Assembly (NCBI GenBank): GCA_037042915.1
Contig: CM073193.1
Span: 2,170,001-2,234,000 of the forward strand
Length of the DNA stretch: 64,000 bases
DNA from: Auricularia sp. M13
Lineage: Eukaryota > Basidiomycota > Agaricomycetes > Auriculariales > Auriculariaceae
Direction: 5' to 3'
The position numbers and the translations under genes were made by a program. Below the pieces are notes generated by a model. That model did not search any database. It was not told the origin of the DNA and saw nothing but the letters and a program-made list of their open reading frames with translations. Shown one piece after another: positions 18,759-31,000 of the stretch; within the stretch, counting starts at the first letter, position 1; each line of letters begins with the position of its first letter.

Positions 18759-21700
18759 CTAGTCACTGTCGCTGTCACTCGAGCTGTCGGAGTCCTCATC
18801 GCCATCCGTGTCGGAGCTCTCATCCTCGCTCTCCTCCCTGCGCTTGACCTTTCCGCCACGCATGGCCGCCATCTGGCCGGCAAGGGTGTCCTCGTCGGGG
18901 TCGGAGATCTCGTCCTCCTTGACCTCCTCCTGCTGCTCCGGCGACGGCTCCTCAATCTTGAGCGGCAAGTCGCGCCCGACGTCCTCGCCGACGAACGTGT
19001 CGCTCACGATGACCAGCCGCCACGCGAACACGCCGACCTGCGGCGGCGCCTGGATCTGCATCTTGTACGTGCGGTAGTTGCGCCGTCTGCGCGGGTCCGA
19101 GTACGGCACGTCCGTGAACCGCATCGGCGGCACGACGACCTTGCCCGTCCGGAAGTCCGCGAGGATCGCCCACCATGACGGCTTGCGGTTCGCCGGCCAG
19201 TACGGCGCGTGCGCGTAGCCCGAGCCCTGCACGCCCGGCTCCAAGTCCTCCGCGTCCTTGCGCCCCGCAATGAACTGCGTGTCGATCTCGTCGTTGTACT
19301 TCAGGTCCGCCTTGATCTTCTCCACGTCCGTCTCCTCCTTCTCCTCGGGAGTGCCGAGCGGCGGCGTCAGGCGCAGCTTGAAGACCAGTTGCATAATCGC
19401 GGACGGCGTGACGACCTTTTCGCCGATGACGCGGTACGCGGCGTCGACGATTTCGACCTTACCCCAGCGCTCGGCGGCCCGGCGCACAATCTCGACCTCA
19501 GGCTTGCCAGCCGCCTCGAGCGTGCGTACCAGCTTCGGTATGTCGCCACGCGCCTTCTCGGCGGTCTCGCGGTCCACGCCGGGGAAGAGCTGCAGCTTGT
19601 CCTGGTCGGGCAGAATCGCCTGCGCCAGGAGAGCATGCAGCCGCAGCGCCGTGAGCGTCGGGCCCAGCCAGGAATGCGAAAGCACCATGGACAGGATGGA
19701 GGTAAGTAACGTCGGAGTGTGTAGCAGCAGCAGGCGCTGCTCGGCTGCAAGAACGGGGTTCTTGATCGGTATGCGGATGAGGTGCGTGTACAGCAGAACG
19801 AGAGCGCGCTCAGCGACGGGGTCGGTGACCTGTGCCGTGTCAGCCAGAAGATTCCGTTATGGACTGAACTGACCTTGTCGCGCCAGTCGCTGTTGCCAAT
19901 GGCAGAATCGACCTTTTCGCGAAGCAGGTTGATGTCTGCCTTGAACTGGGGCGTGGGTTTTGCATTAACCTCGCGTCCCCAAGCCTTGGCGATCTCTGCC
20001 AGCATCTGCGAGGGACCCGAATCTTCGCGCATCGCCTTGAAGAATTGCTCGGCCGTCTTGGTCTTCACACCGTCTTTGGTTGTCTGCCGCGACCCGAACC
20101 ACCAGCGACCCTATGCAAGCCTGAATAAATGTTTATCGCGGTCGGGGGAAAGAACTTACAACGAGGTACGGCAGACCGGCTCCGAAAAGCAGGCCGTAGA
20201 AGATCAAGACGTAGATGTTGTTCTTGCCCTCGACGACCCAGCGGGGGATGGCAAGTCCCATGCTAAAGTCTTGCTTGCCGTCCGGGTGGCCAAATTCTTC
20301 CCAGTTTTTGCGGATTTCTTCATTCGTCAGTCTGCGAAATTCGCTCAGTAGGTGAACTATACGGGGTGGCGGGGTGTCACAGAGAGGCTGCAACACGTCG
20401 CAACATTGGCCGCAACGTCAGACCGTTTCATGCCAATAAAGCACACAAATACTCCGGGCATGGGTAGTTATGTAGAAGGATGCACTAAAGATCCTGTAGG
20501 GAGAAACTCGTTGCGGAATCCGCTGCGAGTGTTGCGGCTTGCGAAATTGCAACGCCGCAATGCGCGATTTTTCGTAGTGGATGTGGGGGGTATTACGGCG
20601 CGCTAACAACACCTCGCAACGATGCTCAATGAACCGTTGTGGCGACGCTGCGGGAAAGTGCTGTTATAGCCCTCGCAACGCTACTCGCAGCATCACGCAC
20701 GTCTCCGCTGTGAGGTACCGAAAACATACGCGAAAGAATTGTCTGTGGACTGATGATGCGAAAAACGACATGGTCCAAAGCTGAGCGAGATGCCAGATTC
20801 ATTGCGAGAGGACGTTGCGAGGCGTTGCCAGTCACGCACTCGCAGTGCTGTAGCAAGTCGCAACGACCTATAACGAGGTGTTGCGAGTCGTTGCGACATT
20901 CGATGAGGATTTTGTTGTGACTCGCGTTGCAACTTGGAGCGAGCACGGTGATACACCCTGATCCCAGAATTAATGTACTCACGATTTGTATGCCTTTGTA
21001 ATTTCGACAAAGCGAGCAGAGACCATTTCCATGGTCTCGTTGATGGCCAGCTTGACCTTGTCCGGGTGGCTGGGTGAGCAATGTCAGTCATCACACTGCA
21101 AGCGAGCGTTGAGCTCAGCGTACAATTGCAGCGACAGGCGCTTGTAGTGGCGCTTGATTTCATTTTCTCCCAGGCCCTGGGATATGTGAGACACAGATGA
21201 AGTGCCACACCCTCTGGATGAGCCCGTCACGTTGTGCAGAAATATCTGGCATGCGGTGTGCAACTATGTGCCGAGCATGCATGGGCACACACGCCGATGG
21301 CACATAGAGGCCAATGGCCCGGATACTCGCCTCATATGTGCCAGATGCATCCACAGCACATAGTTAGCACATATGTAGACTGCAGGCCACATATTTCTGC
21401 ACAACATATCGGTTCCGTCCGAAAGTGCCAGGTGGCGGACACGTACGCGCTTTATCCCGAGGATTTCGTAGGGATCGTACATAGTCGTCTCCGTCTTTGT
21501 CGTGGCGACCTTGTAGGCGAAGAATGCAAAGATGGCCCAGCCTACAGCCGTTATTGCGAACCTGAATACTAGTAAGTTTAAAGCGCGCAGCCCTCTGGCA
21601 ATGAACACACTTTGGACCGACTTGAGGATGAGTTATAGAACGTTTATTGCTCTTCTCGATGTCTTGTCTATGCTGAACGCATGGCTGGCACTGGCAGCCA

Positions 21701-21876
21701 GGCACATCAACGTGCTCTGAACGCTGGCGTGAGTGCTGACACGTAGCCAGCGGCGAGCGCTCACTTTTGCGGCCGCCAACGAGCGACGCAGTGACGGGAA
21801 ACAGGAAGAGCGAAAGAAATGTGAGCACGAAATAGGACGACATTTGGCCGCCCTCATCGTAGGAATATTGGACCAT
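18759..21876 (-). CDS. SEC63: Sec63, ER translocon J-domain protein
   Basis: Sec63 is an ER membrane protein that recruits BiP to the Sec61 channel through a lumenal J-domain. The start MVQYSYDEGGQMSSYFVLTF contains the first membrane segment. A second segment (AITAVGWAIFAFFAYKV) leads into the J-domain: YDPYEILGIKR, NEIKRHYKRLSLQ, an intact HPD (codons beside 21070), then ARFVEITKAYKSLT and EEFGHPDGKQDFSMG. A third membrane segment follows (NIYVLIFYGLLFGAGLPYLV), then the cytosolic Sec63/Brl region (SWWAILADFRTGKVVVPPMR). The end is an acidic Ser/Asp tail (DSSSDSDSD) of the kind that binds Sec62. At least six introns were traced. Two are unusually large: 20332-20982 (651 nt) and 21177-21446 (270 nt). 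All joins restore conserved sequence, so the gene appears intact. Confidence 0.93.
20332..20982 (-). repeat. 651-nt SEC63 intron dense in GTTGCGA/TCGCAAC heptamers
   Basis: This intron splits the J-domain between KAYK-S and LTNEE. Its borders (GTGAGTAC donor, TTTCGCAG acceptor) are normal, but it is more than ten times longer than its neighbours. It contains seven exact copies of GTTGCGA or its complement (near 20398, 20614, 20672, 20808, 20858, 20890 and 20899) and many near-copies (GTTGCGG, CTTGCGA, GTTGCAAC). Copies occur in both orientations. No ORF of note is inside. It may be a degenerate mobile or tandem-derived insert that has become part of the intron. Confidence 0.6.
21177..21446 (-). 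repeat. 270-nt SEC63 intron with inverted TATGTGC/GCACATA units
   Basis: The intron between LGIKR and GLGENE contains TATGTGCC, GGCACATAG, CATATGTGCC, GCACATAG and GCACATATG within about 140 bp (21263-21375), in alternating orientation. Such a set can fold into hairpins. Length and composition differ from the roughly 50-nt introns elsewhere in the gene. Confidence 0.4.
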
Positions 21877-21968
21877 GGCGGGCGAGGAGAAAGGGTGGAT
21901 GAGCGGACTTGCAATCACGCGGCTTGTCCTTTGCTTATTTCCGCGCGACGCGTCTCACCTGAAGCACG

Positions 21969-23832
21969 ATGGAGCCCATATTCGCTGCAGAGGCCCGTAT
22001 TTTACGCGTGAACAGTTTGGATAATGCTTACACCATCCCAGGGATCGCAAGAAAAGGCCGAGATGGCCAGGCTGACGTCTTTCGTCGGCGCGATGGCCGT
22101 CGGCGACCTCGTCAAGTCGACGCTGGGCCCGAAGGGCATGAACAAGATCCTGCAGTCCGCGTCTGGGGACGGCATTAACGTAACCAACGACGGTGCTACT
22201 ATCCTTAAATCCATTCACCTCGACAATGCGGCGGCCAAGATCTTGGTCAACATCTCGAAGGTCCAGGACGATGAGGTCGGCGACGGCACCACGTCTGTCT
22301 GTGTTCTCGCCTCCGAGCTGCTCCGCGAGGCCGAGAAGCTGGTCATGGCCAAAATACATCCCCAGACCATCGTCGAGGGCTTCCGCATTGCCAGCGCCGC
22401 CGCGCTGAAAGCGCTCGAAAAGGCCGCAGAAGACAATGGCTCGGACCCCGTCAAGTTCCGCAGCGACCTCGTCAACATTGCAAAGACAACTTTGTCGTCG
22501 AAGGTCTTGTCGCAGGATAAAGATTACTTTGCGAATCTCGCCGTCGATGCCGTTTTGCGGTTACAGGTGCGTTCATTCGCATTTCGCACCTCCGCGTTCA
22601 CTGCTGACCTGTCATCAGGGATCTACAGATCTGGAGCATATCCAGATTATTAAACGCGCTGGTGGCAAGCTCACGGACTCGTATTTGGACGAAGGCATGT
22701 CGGAGATCGTCAATACGACTTGCACTAAACAGCTTCGCAGGATTCATCCTTGACAAGACCATCGCCGTCAACTCGCCCAAACGCATTCAAAATGCTAAAA
22801 TCCTCATTGCCAACACGTGTACGTGATAAGGCATGCATTGTAGCTTCTTTGCTCACGACGATCCAGCAATGGACACGGACAAAATCAAGGTCTTCGGTGC
22901 ACGCATCAAGGTCGACGGCACAGGCAAGCTCGCTGAGCTGGAGAAGGCTGAGCGGGTGCGTTCACTTTAACGGCTCAGAGAAACGAAGCTGACATAATCG
23001 TTGAAGGAAAAAATGAAGGCAAAGGTTGCCGCCATTGCAGCTCACGGCATCAACTGCTTCGTCAACCGGCAACTCATCTATAACTTCCCCGAGAACCTGC
23101 TGGCGGAGCAGGGCATCATGTCGATAGAACATGCCGACTTCGAGGGTGTCGAGCGGTTGTCGCTTGTTACGGGCGGCGAGATCGCCAGCACGTTTGACCG
23201 GCCTGACCTCGTCAAGCTTGGCCACTGCGACCTCATCGAGGAGATCATGATCGGCGAGGATAAGGTACTTCCCAACTCCAACTTCCTCCTCACTGCTAAC
23301 GATCTTGCAGCTGATCAAGTTCTCCGGAGTTGCGGCGGGGCAGGCGTGCACGGTGGTGCTGCGGGGGTCGACAAACCAGATGATCGACGAGGCGGAGCGC
23401 TCGCTGCACGACGCGCTCTCGGTGCTCTCGCAGACGGTGCGCGAGACGCGCATCGTGCTCGGCGGCGGGTGCGCGGAGATGCTGATGAGCTGCGCCGTCG
23501 AGGAGGAGGCGCGGCGCGTCGCGGGCAAGCGCGCGCTGGCCGTCGAGGCCTTCGCGCGCGCGCTCAGGCAGATCCCGACCATCCTCGCGGACAACGCGGG
23601 CTACGACTCGAGCGACCTCGTCACGCGCCTGCGCGCGGCGCACTACGAGGGCAAGTCCGACTATGGCCTTGATATGAACAACGCCACCGTCGACTCGATG
23701 CACAAGCTCGGCGTCACCGAGAGCTACAAGCTTAAGCGCCAGGTCGTCGTCAGCGCCAGCGAAGCGGCTGAGATGATCCTCCGCGTTGATACGATTCTGC
23801 GGTCGGCGCCTAGGAAGCGCGAGGCGCATTAG
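21969..23832 (+). CDS. CCT2: CCT2, beta subunit of the cytosolic chaperonin TRiC/CCT
   Basis: CCT2 is one of eight subunits of the double-ring chaperonin that folds actin and tubulin. Seven exons (21969-21996, 22052-22566, 22619-22694, 22741-22818, 22867-22955, 23007-23264, 23311-23832) give 521 aa, the normal length. Group II chaperonin motifs are present: [15 protein letters not shown], the GDGTTS ATP-binding loop (22290), and GGGCAEM near 23463. The start [20 protein letters not shown] matches fungal CCT2 when the first intron is 55 nt and ends in GCAAG. A downstream ATG at 22024 is open but lacks the conserved N-terminus. The third intron (22695-22740) begins with GC instead of GT, the only join that yields LDEGFILDK. 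The start is 92 bp from the SEC63 start, so the two genes share a divergent promoter. Confidence 0.93.
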
Positions 23833-24218
23833 AGGATGATTTAGAGTCGCTTGTTGGGGATGTGTTTCGTTCGGCGATATCAATGTAGGAAATCAGACAG
23901 TAATCTTCATCTTCTGCACGAAAACAGGCGTCCGCTCTGTTGCACGGAGAACCCTCGGAGCAACGTTGCAACGAGCGGTGTCTGAATTGGCGAACGCTTC
24001 GTAGACCCGTTCATCCACCTGAGCAGTGAAGGAACGAGACCACCATTGTGCTCTACCCTCACGCTATGGTTGCAAATTTTACCTTCAGCCACGACGCCTG
24101 ACATCGCGCGGTACTGCGTACCGGTGCCACATGGTTCATGAGCTGTTGTATTTGGAGATGCCCTCGCTGTACATGAATAACTGACAATAATGACTAGGTC
24201 CAGAGGTATACGCCGCGT
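23833..24218. other. Convergent spacer between CCT2 and the kinase gene
   Basis: Both flanking genes end here. Only short frames occur. No repeat or RNA gene was seen. Confidence 0.5.
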
Positions 24219-27070
24219 TCACGCAGGAAAGACCGGATCCTCATAGGCCACCTGCTGCACCCGATATCCAGGAAACATACCCTGCTCCCGCATCTTCCGA
24301 ATCGCCCTCCACACCTTTCTCCGCGCACTTTGCAGAACTTGGACAGGCTCGTCACTGGGCGGTTCCCTAATCTGGGATGGAAGTTTCTTCTGGAGGCGCT
24401 TCGGTAGTTTCACCGGGGACCATTGCTCGCTTGGGAGACTCGCTGCTACAAACCACGGCGTGCCTTGGATGGTCCCCGAGCAGACTGTCGTCACGGTCGT
24501 GTTCGGGTGGAAGTTCACTCGCGGCCCCGCCTGCTTTTTGCTGGTAGACAGGTCGCCGCCTTCGTCACGGCTGTATGGCTCTGGGCTAACCGTCCTTGTC
24601 CAGCCGTAGTGCGTGACCTTGACTTCCGATTCCTGTGCCACCTCCAGCCCGCTGTCGTTTACTGGTGTTTGTGGAGACGGCGGGTCTAAGTCCGTGTCGA
24701 GGTCTTCGGCCGCCTGCACCTCCTCGCTCCAACAATCGTCGTGGTCGATGGCATAGGACTCGCCGCTCGTGCATCCGTCGTCCTCCGCAACCGGCTTAGG
24801 CAGCGGCTTCTCGTTGCGCCACAGATGTTCGACGCGCGTTATCAACGCTGGAACGGTCGGCCGTTTCTCGCGTTCTCTTGCCCAGCACTCCGTCATGAGC
24901 TGCCAGACGACATCGTCGGCGTTGGGCGGTCGCGTGGGTCTCTTGCCGCTGAAAACGCAGATGATCGCTTCCATCTCGCTTTTGGTCTCGTGAAACGGTG
25001 GCTTGCCGCTGAGGACCTGCAATTGAAGTTTCCGAGTGTCATGCTCAGGGGATGCGTTGGTGTTCTGTGGTGAACTCACTCACCTCCAAGGTCACGCAGC
25101 CGAAGGCATAAACATCGCTGGCCAGTGAATGCATCGACTCATCCCGCGACAAAAGCTCGGGGGCCATCCAGCGTGTTGTCCCTGAGATGGTGGACGAGTT
25201 GTCGTATTCATACGTAGTCCCGAGCTCGTCGCTTCGTATCCGAGCGAGTCCGAAATCGCAGAGCATGGCTTGTCCGTTGTCGCCTATGAGGATGTTGCCC
25301 TGCTGTGGGTTAGTGTTCCGGTCATCAGTGTGTGACCGCGTACTCACTCCTTTGAGGTCAGCATGGATGATGGGAGGCGTTTGGGAATGCACTACGAACG
25401 ATGGTGAGGGATGCTTCCACTTGAGAGAAATGCTGATAGCTCACAATAATTTAAGCCCTTCAAAACCTGCACAAGCTATGCAACATAATGAGCTCTGCGT
25501 ATTGTCAGTTCTGGCGGCTTACCAGCCTGTACGTCAGCTCCTTGAACGTCGGGGTCGCGCGGTACACGTTCAGATATGTGTTGATGTCTCCATGCGCACA
25601 CCACGGAGACACCATGCCCAGGTCATCCATGAAGCCTGAGAGGACGCCCAACAACGGAAGCACGTTGGGATGGTGTAACTGCTTCCAGATGTCGATCTCT
25701 CTCAGCAACCGCTGCGGGGAAATAGCGACAGCATGAGTCCAGTTCGCACAAATTCGCCGGGGAAGTGCATACCCTCTGGAACTTATGCCGACTCGCTTGG
25801 TCGATGACTTTCGAAAACTTCACGGCCACCTATTAATGGGGATGAGACGGAAATGCTCCCAAGGCCAATATGATCGACAACAGCAACCCAGCCGCACCTT
25901 TTCCGAACTGGCCCTGCGTCTGCCGAGCCAGATCTCCGAGTGCGCACCGCGGCTGTCGGTCTTGCTCTCCAGCGTGACCTCCTCGCTGAGGTTGCGCGTC
26001 GCGATGAAGCTCTGGAGCGAGTACCCTTCGGCCACTGGAGCCAAGGGTTGTTAGTTGTTAGTATTCAAATGATTGGCATGATCGCGAGGGAGATGAGCCG
26101 AGTCGTAATCACCTGAGTGGCGGAAGCACGGATTGGGAGCAATCCACCGCGAGCTGGCGACTGGTTCTGCCGATGGGAGGTGCCGCACGCGCTGTAGCGG
26201 ATTGAGGCTCGCGTGAGGATGTGCATTGACAAGACTGGCGGGCGGCTCGAGGTGGAATTGAAGTGTCAATGTGCAAGGCTCGCGTAATTCTGCGTCGTCC
26301 GCCATACAGAGCTCAAGTGAGAATGCTGGCAATGATTGAGACATTGGCTGAAGTCTGAGGAGGAACTCACTGCGATTATAAGACTGAGACGCCATGCCGA
26401 GCAGTTCTTCGAACTCATGTTCGGCTGCCATGAGACTGTATCGAGCGGATCGTTTGTCGTTGGCCATGTCTGCGGAGATGGACATGCCGCGCCAGTCTCT
26501 GATAGATATCGAGATCGTCTTCGGTTGACTCAGGTGTGATCTAGGATGGTAAGTAATGTGAGGAAGGGTACTAAGGCGTGCGAGAAGTTGGAAGACTCAC
26601 ATATCGAACTTGTCGTTCCATGTAATGGGCTGAGGGAGGTATCGCTTGAAGCCTACAGCAGTCCTGAAGCGTGCAGTTCCCTCGCAGTGAGTCACGCGGA
26701 AGTCGACATAAAATGCCGGAGGGAGTTTGCTCTGCACGGCCCGAGGCACCGCGAGCGATACAACTGCAATGGCGACGCGTCAAACACACACTAATCCAAA
26801 CGCGCAACGACAGCAGCACACCGACGCACCTTGTATGTGTGAATAGTACTGTCCGCTGTCAGCCAAAGTAGCAGCTGTCGCCTGAGACCATCGACGATCG
26901 ACGAGAGTCGAATGTGGCGAGTGTAGGGAATCCGATATCGATCCCCCCGATAGGCCCATCTGGAAAGGCGACGCGCATGCCAGTGCCGGAGCCGGTGAGC
27001 CGGTCGCGGAGAATTCATCCACAGTCTCGAGCATTGGCGCGACGGTACGCGTGCGGCGGGGGTGGGCCAT
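24219..27070 (-). CDS. TKL-type protein kinase with long novel N-terminal region
   Basis: The C-terminal half is a protein kinase. It has a beta-3 lysine in VAVKFSKVI (about 25815), the helix LLREIDIWKQLHHPNVLPLL, the catalytic loop IIHADLKG with NILIGDN (HAD instead of HRD, common in TKL-like kinases), DFGLARI, an activation segment ending SGTTRWMAPEL, and the LMTECWAREREKRP lobe near 24880. After the kinase domain is a 180-residue tail. The N-terminal half starts MAHPRRTRTVAPMLETVDEF at 27070 and continues over three more exons (PPAFYVDFRVTHCEGTARFR, SIRDWRGMSISADMANDKR, LREPCTLTLQFHLEPP). It is beta-rich and not recognised by me. Exons join through GT-AG introns, many about 50 nt. The kinase looks active by motif. 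Target and pathway cannot be told. Confidence 0.8.
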
Positions 27071-28050
27071 GTTGACGCGTCGAACGAGGGAGAAGGAACC
27101 AGACGCGGTTTGACAGCTCGCACCCCATTGGAAATTTAACGCCTGACGTGCGTGAGAAACGGGTGTAGTTGACGGCTCCGCGCAATGATCGGAGAGGTGA
27201 CTGACTATACACATAACGGCGCTTCCGTTTGCTACTGCTGAGATCTGACGATCATATGAGAAACTACATTCTCGAACTCGCAGGAAACTGCCTCAGTTAC
27301 ACATGCCTGAGCTGTGGTAGCCTGCAGAGATTGGGTCGTGAAATCGACCCCAGATCCATGCATGCAGTGAAGGCGAGGGTGCAATTGCGGTGCGGAATAT
27401 GGGCTTCTTATGACTTGAGCTGCGATTCGGAATTCCTCGGAAGAGTTGCAATTATGTGGCTCTGCTCAGGCTTGCGGGTCTGACATCGGGATTTAGTGAG
27501 CGAGGAATGGCTAAGCCGGGGGCGCCAGACGTCCGGGCTCACCGCCTGACGCGCCGGTCACCGCCCAAATGGTGTCGCCATCGCGAGGGAGCCCGACGAG
27601 AAGGTACAGCCAGAGTGCATAGATGTAATTACAGGTGATATCCGCTCTGTATGGATGGTGGGAAGAACTGAATATGATCATCATCTTGGAAGGTTTGCTG
27701 TTATCTCCGAGATGTCCATCGGAGGCATTTTATGCACTTGTCCGAGAAAATGCAAGAGGCTCTGTCACACTATACAGTTGGAAGCAGTGGCTAATGTACC
27801 CGTCAAACCTTCCGTACGTATGTCAATCATTTGCCAGGAGAATCTTCCGCTTCTCGGGCACTGAGGGCTATTCTGCGATTATTATAATTCCCCGGAATTT
27901 CTCCCACAGGTATAACTTGAGCTATGGTTCTGAAATGTGGAGATGATTACTGTAATCATAACCGACCAGGATTGAGGAAGGATATGAGAGGGACAGGATG
28001 AGCTCGGGAATGACAGATCGGAGTTGGAGCTCGTGTTTCCTCTTCACGTT
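27071..28050. other. Spacer between divergent kinase and SH3/RA genes
   Basis: No supported ORF was found. It probably holds both promoters and possibly a first exon of the SH3/RA gene, whose exon 1 starts soon after an AG at 28056. Composition is less GC-rich than the flanks. Confidence 0.4.
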
Positions 28051-31000
28051 ATGCAGGGCGAGGGCGTCGACAGGCCGCGGCCAACGCGGCAGGACACGTT
28101 TGAGCTGCGCAACAAGCTGACCATTGTAACCGACGAGCAGCAGCTCTCCGACGGCTCGCTCAACTCGGACGACGACCGCCAGGGCGACGACGACGGCATG
28201 GACGACGACGACCTGTCCTCCGAGCTCTCCGTGCCCGACGAGAGCATCAACTTTGACCTCGTCTACGCCATCCGCACCTTCGCCGCGACCGTCGAGGGCC
28301 AGGCCAACGTCTTCAAGGGCGACTCGCTCGTGCTCATGGACGATTCCAACTCGTACTGGTGGCTCGTCCAGGTCCTCAAGACGAGCGAAATTGGCTACAT
28401 TCCCGCAGAAATCATCGAAACGCCGTTCGAGCGCCTGGCCAGGCTGAACAAGCATCGTAATCAAGGCGTAAGCTCATCGGAGGTTCAGGTCTTCACGGCG
28501 CATTCTTACGCTGGGCTCAGGTTGCATTGCCCACTGACCAGGACTTTCACGCCGACCCTCGCAGTAGAAGCCAGCCCCGCAGACCACTCAACAAACGCCG
28601 GCCCAGCGCGGCCCAGGTGCAAGACACTACGCGCACCGTTTTCTTTACCGATACACAAATCGTGCATAATTACCCGCCGGCAGTATGGAACGAGGACGAG
28701 ATGGACGAAGACGACGACGAAGACGGCGACGGGGACTACGAAGAAGACGGTGTCTTTGACGATGCGAACGAGGTCGAGCACATGGAGCCGGACGACGGCA
28801 TGGACTGGCATCATGACGCTGTTGCGGACGAGATCGTGCGCAGGTCAGAACAGTTCCAGCAACAACAGCAGCAACAGCAACAAGAGCAATTACAACAACA
28901 GCAGCAGCAATCCCAGCAAGCTGCACAAGCTGCTGCTGCTCGCCAGGGACCGGCGTCGGCTCAGGTCATGGACATATCCCGCAATCAGCCTTCCCCGCTG
29001 CGTGGCAGCAACGAGGTGGACGTGCGTCAACGCCTGACCGTTGCTAGCAACGAGACAGAGCGCAACTCGCCCAGCCGCGAGTCCTTCCACCAGTCTCGCA
29101 CGCCGACGCCTCAGTCAGCACTTCTGCCCAGTGCTGTGCTTCAGCAGGAGGCAAACTCCAAGCGCACTCGGCAGGATGTTGAAGCCGAGGACGCGCGCAA
29201 ACGCCCTCGCGGACAGCAGCCCCCGCCCCCGCCACAGGGCCAGGTTCAGCGCCGGCCGTCTGACAGGCGCGTGTTGCGCAAGGAGCGGTCGGACAGCGGC
29301 GACGAGGACAATACTAAGAAGAAGAAGGGCGGTATGTTCAGCTCCATTTTCGGGCGCAGGAACAAGGACAAGGACGACAAGCGTCGTTCTGGGTCTGTCG
29401 ACTCGGACAGTCTCATGCGGTCGTCCCAGGATACGTTCCAGTCGCAAGAATCCCACCTCTCTGTCACGTCTAAGCAGAGTCCACCGTCGTCGCAGCCATC
29501 GTCACCAGGTACGCCTGGCACTCCCGGCACACCCGGCCAGCAGCGGCCACCGGCGTCGATGCGCACGCCACCGCCGCGGGGACAGGCGCCACAGCAGATG
29601 CTCCGTGTGGACCAGGAGACGCAGGCGCGCAACCAGCAGCAGTACCTGCATCACTCGCCTGCCAACTCACTCTCGCCGGCGTCGCCCAACTTCCAGTCGC
29701 CCGTCTCGCCGGCCGGCGGGCGACAACGTCCGGGATCGCTCATCCTGAGCCCGGGGATGGTGCCTGAGCTGAACGTGATGCGCGTCTTCGCGGGCGACGA
29801 CATCCGCGGTGAGGCAACGTTCAAGACGGTGCTGGTCAACAACAACACGTCTGCCGCGGACCTCGTGCGCCAGGCGCTCCAGCGCTTCCACATCCGCGAC
29901 GGCTCTCCCGATGACTTCTACATCTCTGTAAAGCGTCTGACGGAGGGCGGCTCAGCGGCGCTCCGCCCGGACGAGCGGCCGCTCGCGGTGTTCGAACAGC
30001 TCGTCGAGGCCGCGCAGATGGCCCGCATGCCGCGCGTCAAGCGCAGCAGCATGGGCAGCATCTCCTCGCTCGCGAGTAACCTCAGCATGCACCCTGCCAT
30101 CGCGGGTCTGGCTCAGGGCATGAACGACTTCGCGGATGATTCGGCTGTTCGCTTTTACCTCAACCGCCGCCGTGCTGACGGCGAAGGGGACGAGGATTAC
30201 ACGCTTACCGCCGAGGAGTTTGAGCAGCGCCGCTCTTCCGCGGCAGCGTCGCCCCGGACGCGCTCACGCGAGCTCAAGGTGGACGTGCCTGCAGCAGGCT
30301 CCGTCCCACCCGAGCGGTTCACCAGTCCCACAGTCCGCTTCGGCCTGCAACTGCTCATGTTCCCGGACGACCTTCCCACGGGCATGATGTTCGACCCGCA
30401 AGGGGAAGTCGTGCCGCGGCCGCGCAACCAGGCGGGTCCCGGACAACAAAGCCAGAAGGAGCGCCGGAAGGTGTTGCTGTTGCCCAAGAATGCGACCGTC
30501 GCCGAGGCCATTGAGCTTGGTCTGGACCGCTTCGGCATTGCTGACGGAGTCGTGGACGGCGGCGATGAGGTGGAGGATAAACTTGCGAAGGGGCGCAATC
30601 AGCAGTCGCGCGTGCGCTATAATCTGGCAGTGCATTTGGACGGTGAAGGTGGGCTACACACTCACACACTATCTATCATGTTTGGGTGTAACTGATCGCC
30701 GTGTTTTGCAGAGGTCGAGCTGTCGCCCACTAGCCGTGTACTAGACGCGTTCCCCATCGCCCCTAGGTTCACTGACACGCGCGAGCCTGAGCGCGCTGAC
30801 GACAGCGTCCATGTAGACGACCCTGTATTTGTTCTGCGTCGGGCCACCCGCTACCGGCAGACCTCGCGGTCTCGCCTCTCTGCGTCGTTGGACGAGGTCG
30901 AGCTGCAGCAACTCCATCGGCGGTCGGCGTCGGCGTCCTCAGCTGGATCCGTCACTAGTCCAAGCAATTTGCAGGTCGTCGTTGAGGATCACACCTTGCC

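Noticed and set aside
22024-22051. ATG at 22024 as CCT2 start
   Set aside because: It is in frame, but a 28-nt exon at 21969 with a 55-nt intron gives the conserved PIF...EA...ARL N-terminus.
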